A stretch of 64,000 nucleotides of DNA, taken from Anaerotignum sp. GTDB lineage: Bacteria > Bacillota > Clostridia > Lachnospirales > Anaerotignaceae. The position numbers and the translations under genes are program-made. Position 1 is the first letter of the stretch, and the number at the start of each line of letters is the position of its first letter. The DNA lies in assembly GCA_020024265.1 (NCBI GenBank), contig JAHHTW010000005.1, positions 26,365 through 90,364 of the forward strand, written 5' to 3'. The notes beneath the pieces were generated by a model. It saw only the letters and a program-made list of their open reading frames with translations, was not told the origin of the DNA and searched no databases. This document shows, piece after piece, positions 1 to 7,439 of this stretch.

Positions 1-492
1 GAAGGAAAAGAAAAGATGGGATGGAAAGTAATATTTGAAAAAATTTTGAAAAATCCAATCATATGGGGGGTATGTTTGGGGCTGGTTTTTCAAAAGACAA
101 ATATGCAAATTCCAAAAATGATAGAAAATACATTGTCTGAATTGGCAAGAACAGCAACGCCGCTTGCATTTCTGATTTTAGGTGGAAGGTTTTATTTTCG
201 CTTCATAGAGAAAAATCGAAAGATACTTGTTTGGATTCTGTTGTTTAAGCTTTGCATATTACCAATGCTTTGTATACCGTTTTGCTATTTTGTACTAGAT
301 ATGAGTCAAATAGAGTTGATACCAGTACTGATCTTTGTTTCTGCGCCTACAGCGATCACAACATATCAGTTGGCAGAACAATATGCGGCAGATACAAAAT
401 TAGCAGGAGATATTACAGTATACTCTTTGTTGTTTTCCGTGATCACGATATTTCTTATGATATTCCTGCTAAAAGAGCTGGGATGGATATAA
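1..492 (+). CDS. AEC-family permease, C-terminal part (5' end outside window)
   Basis: The reading frame is open from base 1, so this is the tail of a longer gene and the ATG at 16 is only internal. The 158 residues from that ATG are very hydrophobic, with about five membrane segments. The stretch from SAPTAITTYQLAEQY onward resembles the C-terminal half of the auxin efflux carrier (AEC) family, whose bacterial members export or import organic acids such as malate. Full-length members have about 300-320 residues and ten helices, so roughly half is visible. The substrate cannot be read from the sequence. No terminator-like hairpin is obvious directly after the stop codon. Family assignment is moderately sure. 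Confidence 0.6.
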   Translation, partial: EGKEKMGWKVIFEKILKNPIIWGVCLGLVFQKTNMQIPKMIENTLSELARTATPLAFLILGGRFYFRFIEKNRKILVWILLFKLCILPMLCIPFCYFVLDMSQIELIPVLIFVSAPTAITTYQLAEQYAADTKLAGDITVYSLLFSVITIFLMIFLLKELGWI

Positions 493-878
493 GGAGCATA
501 GGAGAGATGTAAAGAGATTTTATATGGTAAATTTTATTAGAAGGTATCCAGAAGAAGAATCCAAGGATGGTAGATGTGATATACCATTCGTTATATATTT
601 TGTATGCATATTTTTGATAACAGTGTTGTTTTCTGTTGAGACAGCTTGGATGGAGGATGCCAATTTTTTTGTATGATTTCAGAGAGAATCCGATCAAATC
701 ACTTTTTGGGATTGGTATGAAATATAGAATGAATGATACAGAAAAAAGATAGCAAAAGTAGGTGCAACATGATTGGAAATATGATATAGAATACAAAAAT
801 CAGATTATATATTATTGATAAAAAGAAAAAATACAATTTGTATAATATGACAAAAAAGAAAAAATCATATTTCTCATA
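493..878. other. AT-rich intergenic stretch, no gene recognised
   Basis: About 390 bases between the permease and the PPC gene. Two minus-strand open frames cross it, but they are low-complexity (rich in Phe, Tyr, Ile and Ser), lack a convincing ribosome binding site and are what AT-rich DNA gives by chance. I see no RNA gene or repeat here. Confidence 0.5.
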
Positions 879-907
879 TTGACAATAAAAAACTCTAATG
901 TTAAAAT
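879..907 (+). promoter_or_regulatory. Sigma-70 type promoter for the PPC gene
   Basis: TTGACA at 879-884, a 17-base spacer and TAAAAT at 902-907. This is near consensus and predicts a transcript start near 914. The -10 lies just past the in-frame ATG at 898, so that ATG cannot be the translation start; this supports the start at 958. Confidence 0.75.
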
Positions 908-957
908 TTGAATACAAAATAAAAATAATGAATACAAATAAACGAAGGGAGATACAA

Positions 958-1434
958 ATGATGAAATCCATAGAATATGCGTCTGGCAATATCAAACGAG
1001 TGGTTGCATTTCGTTTGCAACCGGGAATGGATGTACTCAATGGAATTGAAGAAATGTGTCACAGAGAAAATATCCAAAATGGTGTCATTCTCAGTGGAAT
1101 TGGTAGTTTGAATGGCGCTGTATTTTGCAATCCTGTTCCTATGAAGGATAAAAAAGCAGGTTATGGTTATGGTGCGCCAACGGTGCTATATGGCCCCATT
1201 GAGTTGACCGCAGCAGCGGGTATGATTTGTCACGATGATGATGGAAATATTTTGCTTCATATACATATGAGTATGAGTGATCAGCATGGTACAGGACATG
1301 GCGGACATTTAATTGAAGGTACAAAGGTATTATTGACAGCAGATTTTGTCATTGCGCAATTGGATGGTTTGGTGATGGGCAGAAGATTTGACAAAGAGTT
1401 GGATGTTCCACTCTTTGCTCCAAGACAGAAGTAA
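958..1434 (+). CDS. PPC-domain (DUF296) protein
   Basis: A 159-residue protein that consists almost entirely of one PPC domain (plant and prokaryote conserved, formerly DUF296). The family forms trimers with a conserved metal-site-like His cluster; here HIHMSMSDQHGTGHGGHL around residues 101-119 is the signature. In plants the domain accompanies AT-hooks, but bacterial stand-alone versions have no established biochemical role. The start at 958 is chosen because AAGGGAG lies about 8 bases upstream and because the in-frame ATG at 898 overlaps the promoter. An adjacent ATG at 961 is equally possible. It precedes the acetoin dehydrogenase genes by 192 bases on the same strand; whether it is co-transcribed with them is open. 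Confidence 0.8.
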   Translation: MMKSIEYASGNIKRVVAFRLQPGMDVLNGIEEMCHRENIQNGVILSGIGSLNGAVFCNPVPMKDKKAGYGYGAPTVLYGPIELTAAAGMICHDDDGNILLHIHMSMSDQHGTGHGGHLIEGTKVLLTADFVIAQLDGLVMGRRFDKELDVPLFAPRQK

Positions 1435-1442
1435 GATGACAC

Positions 1443-1465
1443 AAGGCAATTGCCTTTTCCTATTT
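1443..1465 (+). terminator. Possible weak terminator after the PPC gene
   Basis: The palindrome AAGGCAATTGCCTT (1443-1456) sits just after the PPC stop and is followed by TTCCTATTTTT. The hairpin has only about five pairs with a four-base loop, so termination would be partial at best. Confidence 0.35.
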
Positions 1466-1487
1466 TTGTGAGTTTGTTGAACAGTTC

Positions 1488-1531
1488 GTTTGGTTGGATC
1501 GTGCTTGCTTTGCAAGCACGATTGCCCAAAC
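1488..1531 (+). other. Strong stem-loop upstream of acoA
   Basis: An 11-bp perfect stem (1498-1508 with 1512-1522, loop TTT) is extended by a second 6-bp stem (1488-1493 with 1526-1531) after a small internal loop. No U-tract follows, so it is not a classic terminator. It lies 95 bases before acoA and could be a transcript stabiliser, a protein-binding site or a regulatory leader. Function unknown. Confidence 0.6.
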
Positions 1532-1626
1532 CAAAAGAAATGGTGAAAACAACGCATGTCAAATTATAGAATGGTTTTCAAAAAAAGGACAAATAAAAGG
1601 TTTTCTAAAGGAAAGGTGTGAACAAA

Positions 1627-2622
1627 ATGGCTTCAAAAGAATATTCCAAGGATATGCTGAAAAATTTTTACAGCACAATGGTACGGATTAGAGCGTTTGA
1701 AACAAAAGCAGCGGAATGTTTTACAAAGGGTATGCTGGCGGGAAATATTCATCTGTGTATTGGTCAAGAGGCAGCAGCAGCAGGCGCAATGGCAGCGATG
1801 GAACAAGAGGATTATATGGCAACAACACATCGTGGTCATGGACATTGTGTGGCTAAGGGTGGAGATACCAAAAAAATGTTGGCAGAGCTGTTTGGTAAAA
1901 AAACGGGCTATTGCAAAGGAAAAGGTGGTTCCATGCATATTGCAGATGTTGATGGCCTGCACAGCTTGGGTGCAAATGGGATTGTAGGTGCAGGTATTCC
2001 CATTGCAACAGGGTCTGCATTGGCTTCTAAAATTTATGGTGATCGTCATGTTACGGTATGTATGTTTGGAGATAGTGCTTCCAATCAGGGCACCTTCCAT
2101 GAAGCAATCAATATGGCAGCAGCATGGAAGCTTCCGGTTGTATTCTTTATCGAAAATAACAGCTATGGTGTTTCTACAAATATTCATAGTGTAATCAATA
2201 CAGAAAATCTTTCTATTCGTGCAAAAGCATATGGTATTCCGGGTAAAACCGTAGATGGCACAGACCCCAGAATCGTATATGAAGCAGTGAAAGAAGCAGT
2301 GGATTATGCCAGAGCAGGCAATGGCCCCTCCATTGTAGAGTGTAAGGTATTTCGATATCAGGGGCATTATTGCGGAGATCCTGCGGTATATCGTCCAAAA
2401 GAATATCTGGAGGAAGGTATGGCAAATGACTGTATTGAAAAAATGAAAAAAGTTCTTCTGAAAAATGGCGTAAGTCAAGAGGAAATTACTGCAATGGATC
2501 AGGCAGCGCATGATGAATTGGAAGAAGCTTATGTATTTGCAAACGAATCTGAATATCCCGATCCTTCTGAAGCAACTACAGAAGTGTATTTTTCCGACAA
2601 TGAAAGGAGCGTTGTAAGATGA
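1627..2622 (+). CDS. acoA: Acetoin dehydrogenase E1 component, alpha subunit
   Basis: A 331-residue thiamine-diphosphate-dependent dehydrogenase alpha subunit. The TPP-binding motif is clear (GDS at about residue 161, ending in ENNSYG about 30 residues later), and the family opening GNIHLCIGQEA is present. In acetoin-degrading bacteria AcoA/AcoB cleave acetoin to acetaldehyde and a hydroxyethyl unit that passes to E2. A GTG at 1618 is possible, but GAAAGGTG is ideally spaced for ATG 1627. Next genes: acoB overlapping by 4 bases, then E2 and a lipoyl-fused E3. The last feature is the layout of Clostridium magnum aco genes and favours acetoin over pyruvate as substrate. Branched-chain or pyruvate dehydrogenase roles remain possible. 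Confidence 0.85.
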   Translation: MASKEYSKDMLKNFYSTMVRIRAFETKAAECFTKGMLAGNIHLCIGQEAAAAGAMAAMEQEDYMATTHRGHGHCVAKGGDTKKMLAELFGKKTGYCKGKGGSMHIADVDGLHSLGANGIVGAGIPIATGSALASKIYGDRHVTVCMFGDSASNQGTFHEAINMAAAWKLPVVFFIENNSYGVSTNIHSVINTENLSIRAKAYGIPGKTVDGTDPRIVYEAVKEAVDYARAGNGPSIVECKVFRYQGHYCGDPAVYRPKEYLEEGMANDCIEKMKKVLLKNGVSQEEITAMDQAAHDELEEAYVFANESEYPDPSEATTEVYFSDNERSVVR

Positions 2623-3599
2623 GCAAGAAAATGAGTATCAGCAAAGCCATCGGTGAAGCATTGCATGAAGAAATGGTAAGAGATGAAAAAGTAATCATTA
2701 TGGGCGAAGATATGGGGAAGATGGGCAATGTTTTCGGCATTACAGTTGGTTTCCAAGAGGAATTTGGTATGCACCGTGTATACGATACACCTATTTCGGA
2801 ATCCGGTTTTTGTGGTATGGCAGTAGGGGCAGCCATGAGAGGCATTCGTCCTGTTGTAGAGCTGATGTATGATGATTTTATTACGGTAGCCGCTGATCCG
2901 ATTTTGAATCAGGCAGCAAAAATGAGATATATGACAGGTGGACAAGCAACAGTTCCCATGGTGTTGCGATTGCCTATGGGTGCAGGCAGACGAAATGCAG
3001 GTCAACATTCCCAATGCTTGGAAAATATGTTTTGTCATACACCAGGTTTGAAAGTTGTGGCACCTTCTACGGCAGAAGATGCAAAAGGTCTTTTGAAATC
3101 AGCAATTCGTGATCAAGACCCAGTGATTTTTATGGAGCATAAATTATTGTATGCAAAAAAAGAACAGGTTCCGGAAGGAGAATATACCATTGCATTGGGC
3201 GTTGCGGATGTAAAGAAAGAAGGCTCAGATTTGACGGTGATCACATGGAGCCGTCAGGTATACTTTGCTCTGGAAGCAGCAGAAGAACTGGAAAAGGAAG
3301 GTATTCATATAGAAATTTTGGACTTGCGTACATTGGTTCCTCTGGATTGGGATTCCATTGTAAAATCTGTTTCCAAAACACATCATGTCATTGTGCTTTC
3401 TGAAGAAGTAAAACGTGGAAGCTATGCATCTGAAATTTCTGCCCAGATTGCAGAGGAATTGTTTGATGAATTAGACGCACCGGTAGAGCGTGTTTGCGGA
3501 CTGAATATCGTTTCTCCCTTCAGTCCAACATTGGAAGATGAAAACTTCCCTCATCCCGCAGATATTGTCAAAGCAGTGAAAAAAGTTCTGAATAAATAA
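2619..3599 (+). CDS. acoB: Acetoin dehydrogenase E1 component, beta subunit
   Basis: 326 residues of the transketolase-like beta subunit that completes the alpha2-beta2 E1 enzyme. Family landmarks are GEDMGKMGNVFGIT near the N-terminus, RVYDTPISESGFCGMAVGAA, and a C-terminal transketolase domain from about residue 195. The start overlaps the acoA stop in an ATGA arrangement (2619-2622), so translation is probably coupled, with AAAGGAG a few bases upstream inside acoA. Equimolar production with acoA fits. It is followed 12 bases later by acoC. Confidence 0.87.
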   Translation: MSKKMSISKAIGEALHEEMVRDEKVIIMGEDMGKMGNVFGITVGFQEEFGMHRVYDTPISESGFCGMAVGAAMRGIRPVVELMYDDFITVAADPILNQAAKMRYMTGGQATVPMVLRLPMGAGRRNAGQHSQCLENMFCHTPGLKVVAPSTAEDAKGLLKSAIRDQDPVIFMEHKLLYAKKEQVPEGEYTIALGVADVKKEGSDLTVITWSRQVYFALEAAEELEKEGIHIEILDLRTLVPLDWDSIVKSVSKTHHVIVLSEEVKRGSYASEISAQIAEELFDELDAPVERVCGLNIVSPFSPTLEDENFPHPADIVKAVKKVLNK

Positions 3600-3611
3600 G
3601 GAGGGGAAATT

Positions 3612-4841
3612 ATGGCTTTTGAAGTAAAAATGCCTCAGCTTGGTCTGACAATGGAAGAAGGTACGGTTAGCAAATGGCTAAAACACGAAGGGGATACTGT
3701 TAAGACAGGAGAAGTCCTTCTGGAGATTACAACAGATAAATTGACCAGTGAAGTAGAAAGTGAATATACCGGTATATTACTCAAGATTGTAGCACAGGAG
3801 GGCGAAGATATTCCTGTAAAAGGTATTTTGGCATATATTGGTGAATCCGGTGAACAGGTGGAAAGCAGCGAGGCATCCGCCGCAGTACAGGCAGTATCCG
3901 CAGGAGAAGCACCTGTACCTACACCGGTACCAGTACAACAGACAGGTGGTCGGATCAGAATTTCTCCACTGGCAAAGAAAACAGCCGCAAAATTGGGTGT
4001 GGATTATACAGCTCTTGTGGGATCTGGCCCCATGGGACGTATTATACAGAAGGATATCCTGACAGCATCAGAGAAAAAAGCAGAAATACATCCATCCGGT
4101 TTGCCAACACCACCGATGCCGCAGAAAAATACGATTCCATCAGCATTAGAATTGATGGAAGGTGATGAAGTGGTTACGCTTTCCGGTATGAGAAAAGTGG
4201 TTGCAGAAAGAATGACAAAATCCGCTCAGCAGATTCCTACTGTTACACAGAATATGAAGATTGATGTAACAAATTTAATGGCGTTGCGTAAAAAAATCAA
4301 TCAGGATTTGGGTGTCAAATACTCGCTCAATGATTACATCTTAAAAGCAACTGCAAAGGCGTTGAAAAACAACAAGCATATGTTGGTAAGTTTGGATGGT
4401 GACAAAATCATCAAACGGGCACATGTGAACATTGGTATGGCAGTTGCGTTGGATGATGGCTTGATTGTGCCTGTGATCAAAGATGCAGATCGTATGAGTT
4501 TGGGTGAGATTTCTGAAAAAGCAAAAGATCTCGCAGAACGTGCAAGAAGCAATAAGCTGAATATGGATGAATACAAGGGCTCTACATTCTCCATTTCTAA
4601 TTTGGGAATGTTCGGTATTGAAACCTTTGATCCCATTATCAATCAGCCGGATGCTGGTATTTTGGGTGTCTGTGCAGTCAATGATGAGTTGGTCATGGAT
4701 GCAGAAGGCAACATTACCAAAAGACAGGTAATGCGTATTTCTTATACATTGGATCATAGATTGGTAGATGGCGCAACAGCGGCAAAATTCCAATTGGCAA
4801 TCAAGGAACTTTTGGAAAATCCGATGCAGATTCTGCTGTAA
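3612..4841 (+). CDS. acoC: Dihydrolipoamide acetyltransferase, E2 of the acetoin dehydrogenase complex
   Basis: 409 residues. Residues 1-80 form a lipoyl domain with the lipoylated lysine in EITTDKLTSE (Lys43). A Pro/Ala/Val linker follows, then the peripheral subunit-binding domain from about 115 to 150 (RISPLAKKTAAKLG), another linker, and the acyltransferase domain from about 180, ending in the catalytic motif DHRLVDGA. It transfers the acetyl group from lipoamide to CoA and forms the core of the complex. The RBS AGGAGGGG is 7 bases upstream. Its lipoyl domain is strikingly similar to the one at the start of acoL. A 305-base gap separates it from acoL, unusual inside such an operon. Confidence 0.88.
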   Translation: MAFEVKMPQLGLTMEEGTVSKWLKHEGDTVKTGEVLLEITTDKLTSEVESEYTGILLKIVAQEGEDIPVKGILAYIGESGEQVESSEASAAVQAVSAGEAPVPTPVPVQQTGGRIRISPLAKKTAAKLGVDYTALVGSGPMGRIIQKDILTASEKKAEIHPSGLPTPPMPQKNTIPSALELMEGDEVVTLSGMRKVVAERMTKSAQQIPTVTQNMKIDVTNLMALRKKINQDLGVKYSLNDYILKATAKALKNNKHMLVSLDGDKIIKRAHVNIGMAVALDDGLIVPVIKDADRMSLGEISEKAKDLAERARSNKLNMDEYKGSTFSISNLGMFGIETFDPIINQPDAGILGVCAVNDELVMDAEGNITKRQVMRISYTLDHRLVDGATAAKFQLAIKELLENPMQILL

Positions 4842-5146
4842 ATTATGGCAGAATTATGATGAATTGCTATAAGGTAATATCACGTGATAGGTAGTATTTT
4901 TGCAAAGTTTTGCCATGTTATATATTCGTTTTTTGGAATATATCAGAGCGTGTTTCAAAATGGAATACAAATGTATGATCCATGGTGCCAAAGAATCCAT
5001 GGTGCAATATTGCATGAGCATAAGATTGCTATATCGCTCAAATGCAGCAATCTCGTTGTGCCACAGATCTTGTGGAAAACCAAAAAGGAGACAAAACCAC
5101 AATATGACAAACGAAAAATAACCGAAACAGACAGGAGGAATCGCAT
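4842..5146 (+). other. 305-base gap inside the aco operon
   Basis: Short open frames occur on both strands but none has family features. Visible structure: the 11-mer ATCCATGGTGC occurs twice 18 bases apart (from about 4978 and 4996), and CCACAGATCTTGTGG near 5060 is almost palindromic. No convincing promoter or terminator was seen. An AGGAGG RBS for acoL ends the gap. Confidence 0.5.
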
Positions 5147-6850
5147 ATGGCAGTAGAGGTAAAGATGCCTCAGCTTGGTTTGACTATGGAGGAAGGTACT
5201 GTTTCCAAATGGTTCAAGCAAGAAGGGGATGCTGTAAAAGTGGGAGATGTTTTGTTAGAAATTACAACAGATAAGCTGACCAGTGAAGTTACAGCAGAAG
5301 CAGAAGGCGTATTGATTCAGATTGTAGCACAGGAAGGGGAGGATATCCCTGTAAAAGGTGTATTGGCATATATTGGAGATTCTGATGAAAAGATTGACAA
5401 AAAGGCAGACAGTCCAATACAATCACCAACACCGCCGCCCCAAAAACCAATGGGTGAAACAACAGTAGCAGTCATTGGCGGTGGACCGGGTGGATATGTT
5501 GCTGCCATCAGAGCCGCACAGCTGGGTGCGAAAGTGACGTTGATAGAAAAAAACAAGCTGGGTGGTACTTGTCTAAATGTAGGCTGTATCCCCACCAAAG
5601 CAATTTTACATGCAGCAGAATCTTTGACACAAGTACAAGAAATGGAAGAATATGGGATTCATGTGGAAGGGACGCATGTTGACTGGAATAAGGTACAAAA
5701 GAAAAAAACAGCGATTACCGAACAATTGGTAAGTGGTGTAACGGGATTGATGAAAGCAAATAAAATTCAGGTGATGGAAGGGACTGCATCCTTTGTGTCA
5801 AAGGATACTTTGGAAATTGTAAAAAATGATGGTACAAAAGAAAATGCAACATTTGATAAAATAATCATTGCTACTGGATCTGTGCCTGCAATTCCTCCGA
5901 TTCCGGGTGTAAAAGAAAATGAAAATTGCGTAGATTCAACAGGTGCATTGTCTTTTGACACAGTGCCCCAGAGTATGATTGTCATTGGTGGTGGTGTCAT
6001 TGGAATGGAACTGGCAACAGCATATGCAAAGTTTGGTACAAAAGTGACACTGCTAGAAGCGATGCCAAAGTTATTACCCTTGATGGATGGAGAATTGACA
6101 GTACAGTTGCGTAAAATGATGGAAGCCAAGGGAATCCAAATCTTGACGGAAGCCAAGGTGCAATCTGTAGAACCTGCTGCCGTAGGTGCGAAAGTAAATG
6201 TTGCATTTGACGGAAGGGCGGTTGCTTTTGAAGCGGAAAAAGTGTTGGTAGCTGTAGGCAGAAGAACAGATACACAAGCACTCAATTTGGATGCGGTTGG
6301 GATTGAAAATGACAGAGGCAGAATCAGCGTCAATGATAAAATGGAAACCAGTGTGGAAAATGTATATGCAATTGGTGATTGCTTAGGCAAAGTAATGCTC
6401 GCACATGTTGCTTCTGTGCAGGGAGAAGTAGCAGCAGAAAATGCACTTGGTCACAATGCAGTATATCATGGAGAAACCAATCCTTCTTGTGTATACACGG
6501 ACCCTGAATTTGCAGGTGTTGGTTTCACAGAAGAAAAAGCAAAAGAAAGTGGCATTGCCTATGAGGTAGGAAAATTCCCTTTGATTGCAAATGGCAAATC
6601 TTTGATTATGAATGGTGGAATAGGCAGCATAAAGTTTATCATTGGCAAAGAATATAAGGAAGTATTGGGTGTACACATTCTTGGTCCAAGAGCGACAGAT
6701 TTGATTGGAGAGTGTGCATTGGCAATTGGTATGGAAGCAACTGTAGAAGATATTATTGCAACCATTCATGCACATCCTACAGTAACAGAGGCTATCAGAG
6801 AAGCAGCTCTGGCAACAGAAAAAAAGGCAATCCATATACCGAATAAATAA
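5147..6850 (+). CDS. acoL: Dihydrolipoamide dehydrogenase with N-terminal lipoyl domain (E3)
   Basis: 567 residues. Residues 1-80 are a lipoyl domain (Lys43 in EITTDKLTSE), followed by a proline-rich hinge (PTPPPQKP) and a complete dihydrolipoamide dehydrogenase. That enzyme shows the FAD motif GGGPGGY at 111, the redox disulfide GTCLNVGC (Cys142, Cys147), the NAD motif GGGVIG near 285 and the C-terminal catalytic His/Glu in HAHPTVTEA. It reoxidises E2 dihydrolipoamide with NAD. A lipoyl-fused E3 is typical of clostridial and streptococcal complexes and longer than the usual 460-470 residues. The N-terminus is nearly the same as that of acoC, suggesting duplication or gene conversion between the two. 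The RBS CAGGAGG is well spaced. Confidence 0.9.
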   Translation: MAVEVKMPQLGLTMEEGTVSKWFKQEGDAVKVGDVLLEITTDKLTSEVTAEAEGVLIQIVAQEGEDIPVKGVLAYIGDSDEKIDKKADSPIQSPTPPPQKPMGETTVAVIGGGPGGYVAAIRAAQLGAKVTLIEKNKLGGTCLNVGCIPTKAILHAAESLTQVQEMEEYGIHVEGTHVDWNKVQKKKTAITEQLVSGVTGLMKANKIQVMEGTASFVSKDTLEIVKNDGTKENATFDKIIIATGSVPAIPPIPGVKENENCVDSTGALSFDTVPQSMIVIGGGVIGMELATAYAKFGTKVTLLEAMPKLLPLMDGELTVQLRKMMEAKGIQILTEAKVQSVEPAAVGAKVNVAFDGRAVAFEAEKVLVAVGRRTDTQALNLDAVGIENDRGRISVNDKMETSVENVYAIGDCLGKVMLAHVASVQGEVAAENALGHNAVYHGETNPSCVYTDPEFAGVGFTEEKAKESGIAYEVGKFPLIANGKSLIMNGGIGSIKFIIGKEYKEVLGVHILGPRATDLIGECALAIGMEATVEDIIATIHAHPTVTEAIREAALATEKKAIHIPNK

Positions 6851-6930
6851 AGTTGTGGTTTGGTAAAAAAATGTGAGGATTTGAAAAATCCTCTGTAAAC
6901 AAGATTCTTCTATAATCGTGAATGGATATC

Positions 6931-6975
6931 CAAAGGTGAAATATCTTCAGAATAGGTATTTCACCTTTGTTTTAT
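6931..6975 (+). terminator. Terminator of the aco operon
   Basis: A 15-bp stem (6931-6945 with 6955-6969, 9-base loop) followed by TTTTAT. A smaller hairpin, GAGGATTT-GAA-AAATCCTC at 6875-6893, precedes it without a U-tract. Confidence 0.8.
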
Positions 6976-7427
6976 CTATCCCAGCTGCACATAAGCATGT
7001 CAACAGCAGACAGCACATATCTGCTTACCCAATCAATAACCGGCAGCATTACAAAAAAGCAGCCCTGTATCTATGCTATTTGCTTTGTCATAGATCGGAT
7101 CTTGGCTGCGGATATTTTTTGTTTGTCACGAAATGATAGGTCGCAAATCGGTTTACGGAATGATGGAATAAAAATAAAAGTGGTATGCCAATCTGAAAGT
7201 GCAGCAAGAACGCAGGAAGCCATGGTTTGATTGCTTAAGTATGGTGTTTGTGATAAAATGAGCATAATGATATGTGGGGGTGCATGGTTTGCCAAGAAGA
7301 ATGAAAAGATTCATACAACAATGTGGGAATGTCAGAGAAACGAATACATCACATATTTGAAAAGCTGCCTCCTGATCTGATATGAAAACGAAAAATAGGA
7401 TGACGCTGGACGGACAGAACAGAGAAT
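6976..7427. other. Intergenic region without a recognised gene
   Basis: Open frames of 70-90 codons exist on both strands. One on the minus strand (7071-7295) and two on the plus strand overlap each other and none has an RBS or family resemblance. It could be decayed coding DNA. The last part must hold the promoter of the kinase operon, but I could not pick a clear one. Confidence 0.4.
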
Positions 7428-7439
7428 ATGAGGCGTAAT

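Noticed and set aside
898..960. Longer N-terminus of the PPC protein from ATG 898
   Set aside because: The -10 box TAAAAT is at 902-907, so ATG 898 is upstream of the predicted transcript start.
1494..1508. Sigma-54-like sequence TTGGATC...TTGC before acoA
   Set aside because: Only nine bases separate GG and GC, whereas sigma-54 promoters need ten. It also lies inside a stem-loop arm.
4884..5156. Small protein between acoC and acoL
   Set aside because: Several overlapping short frames on both strands, none with a good RBS or conserved features.
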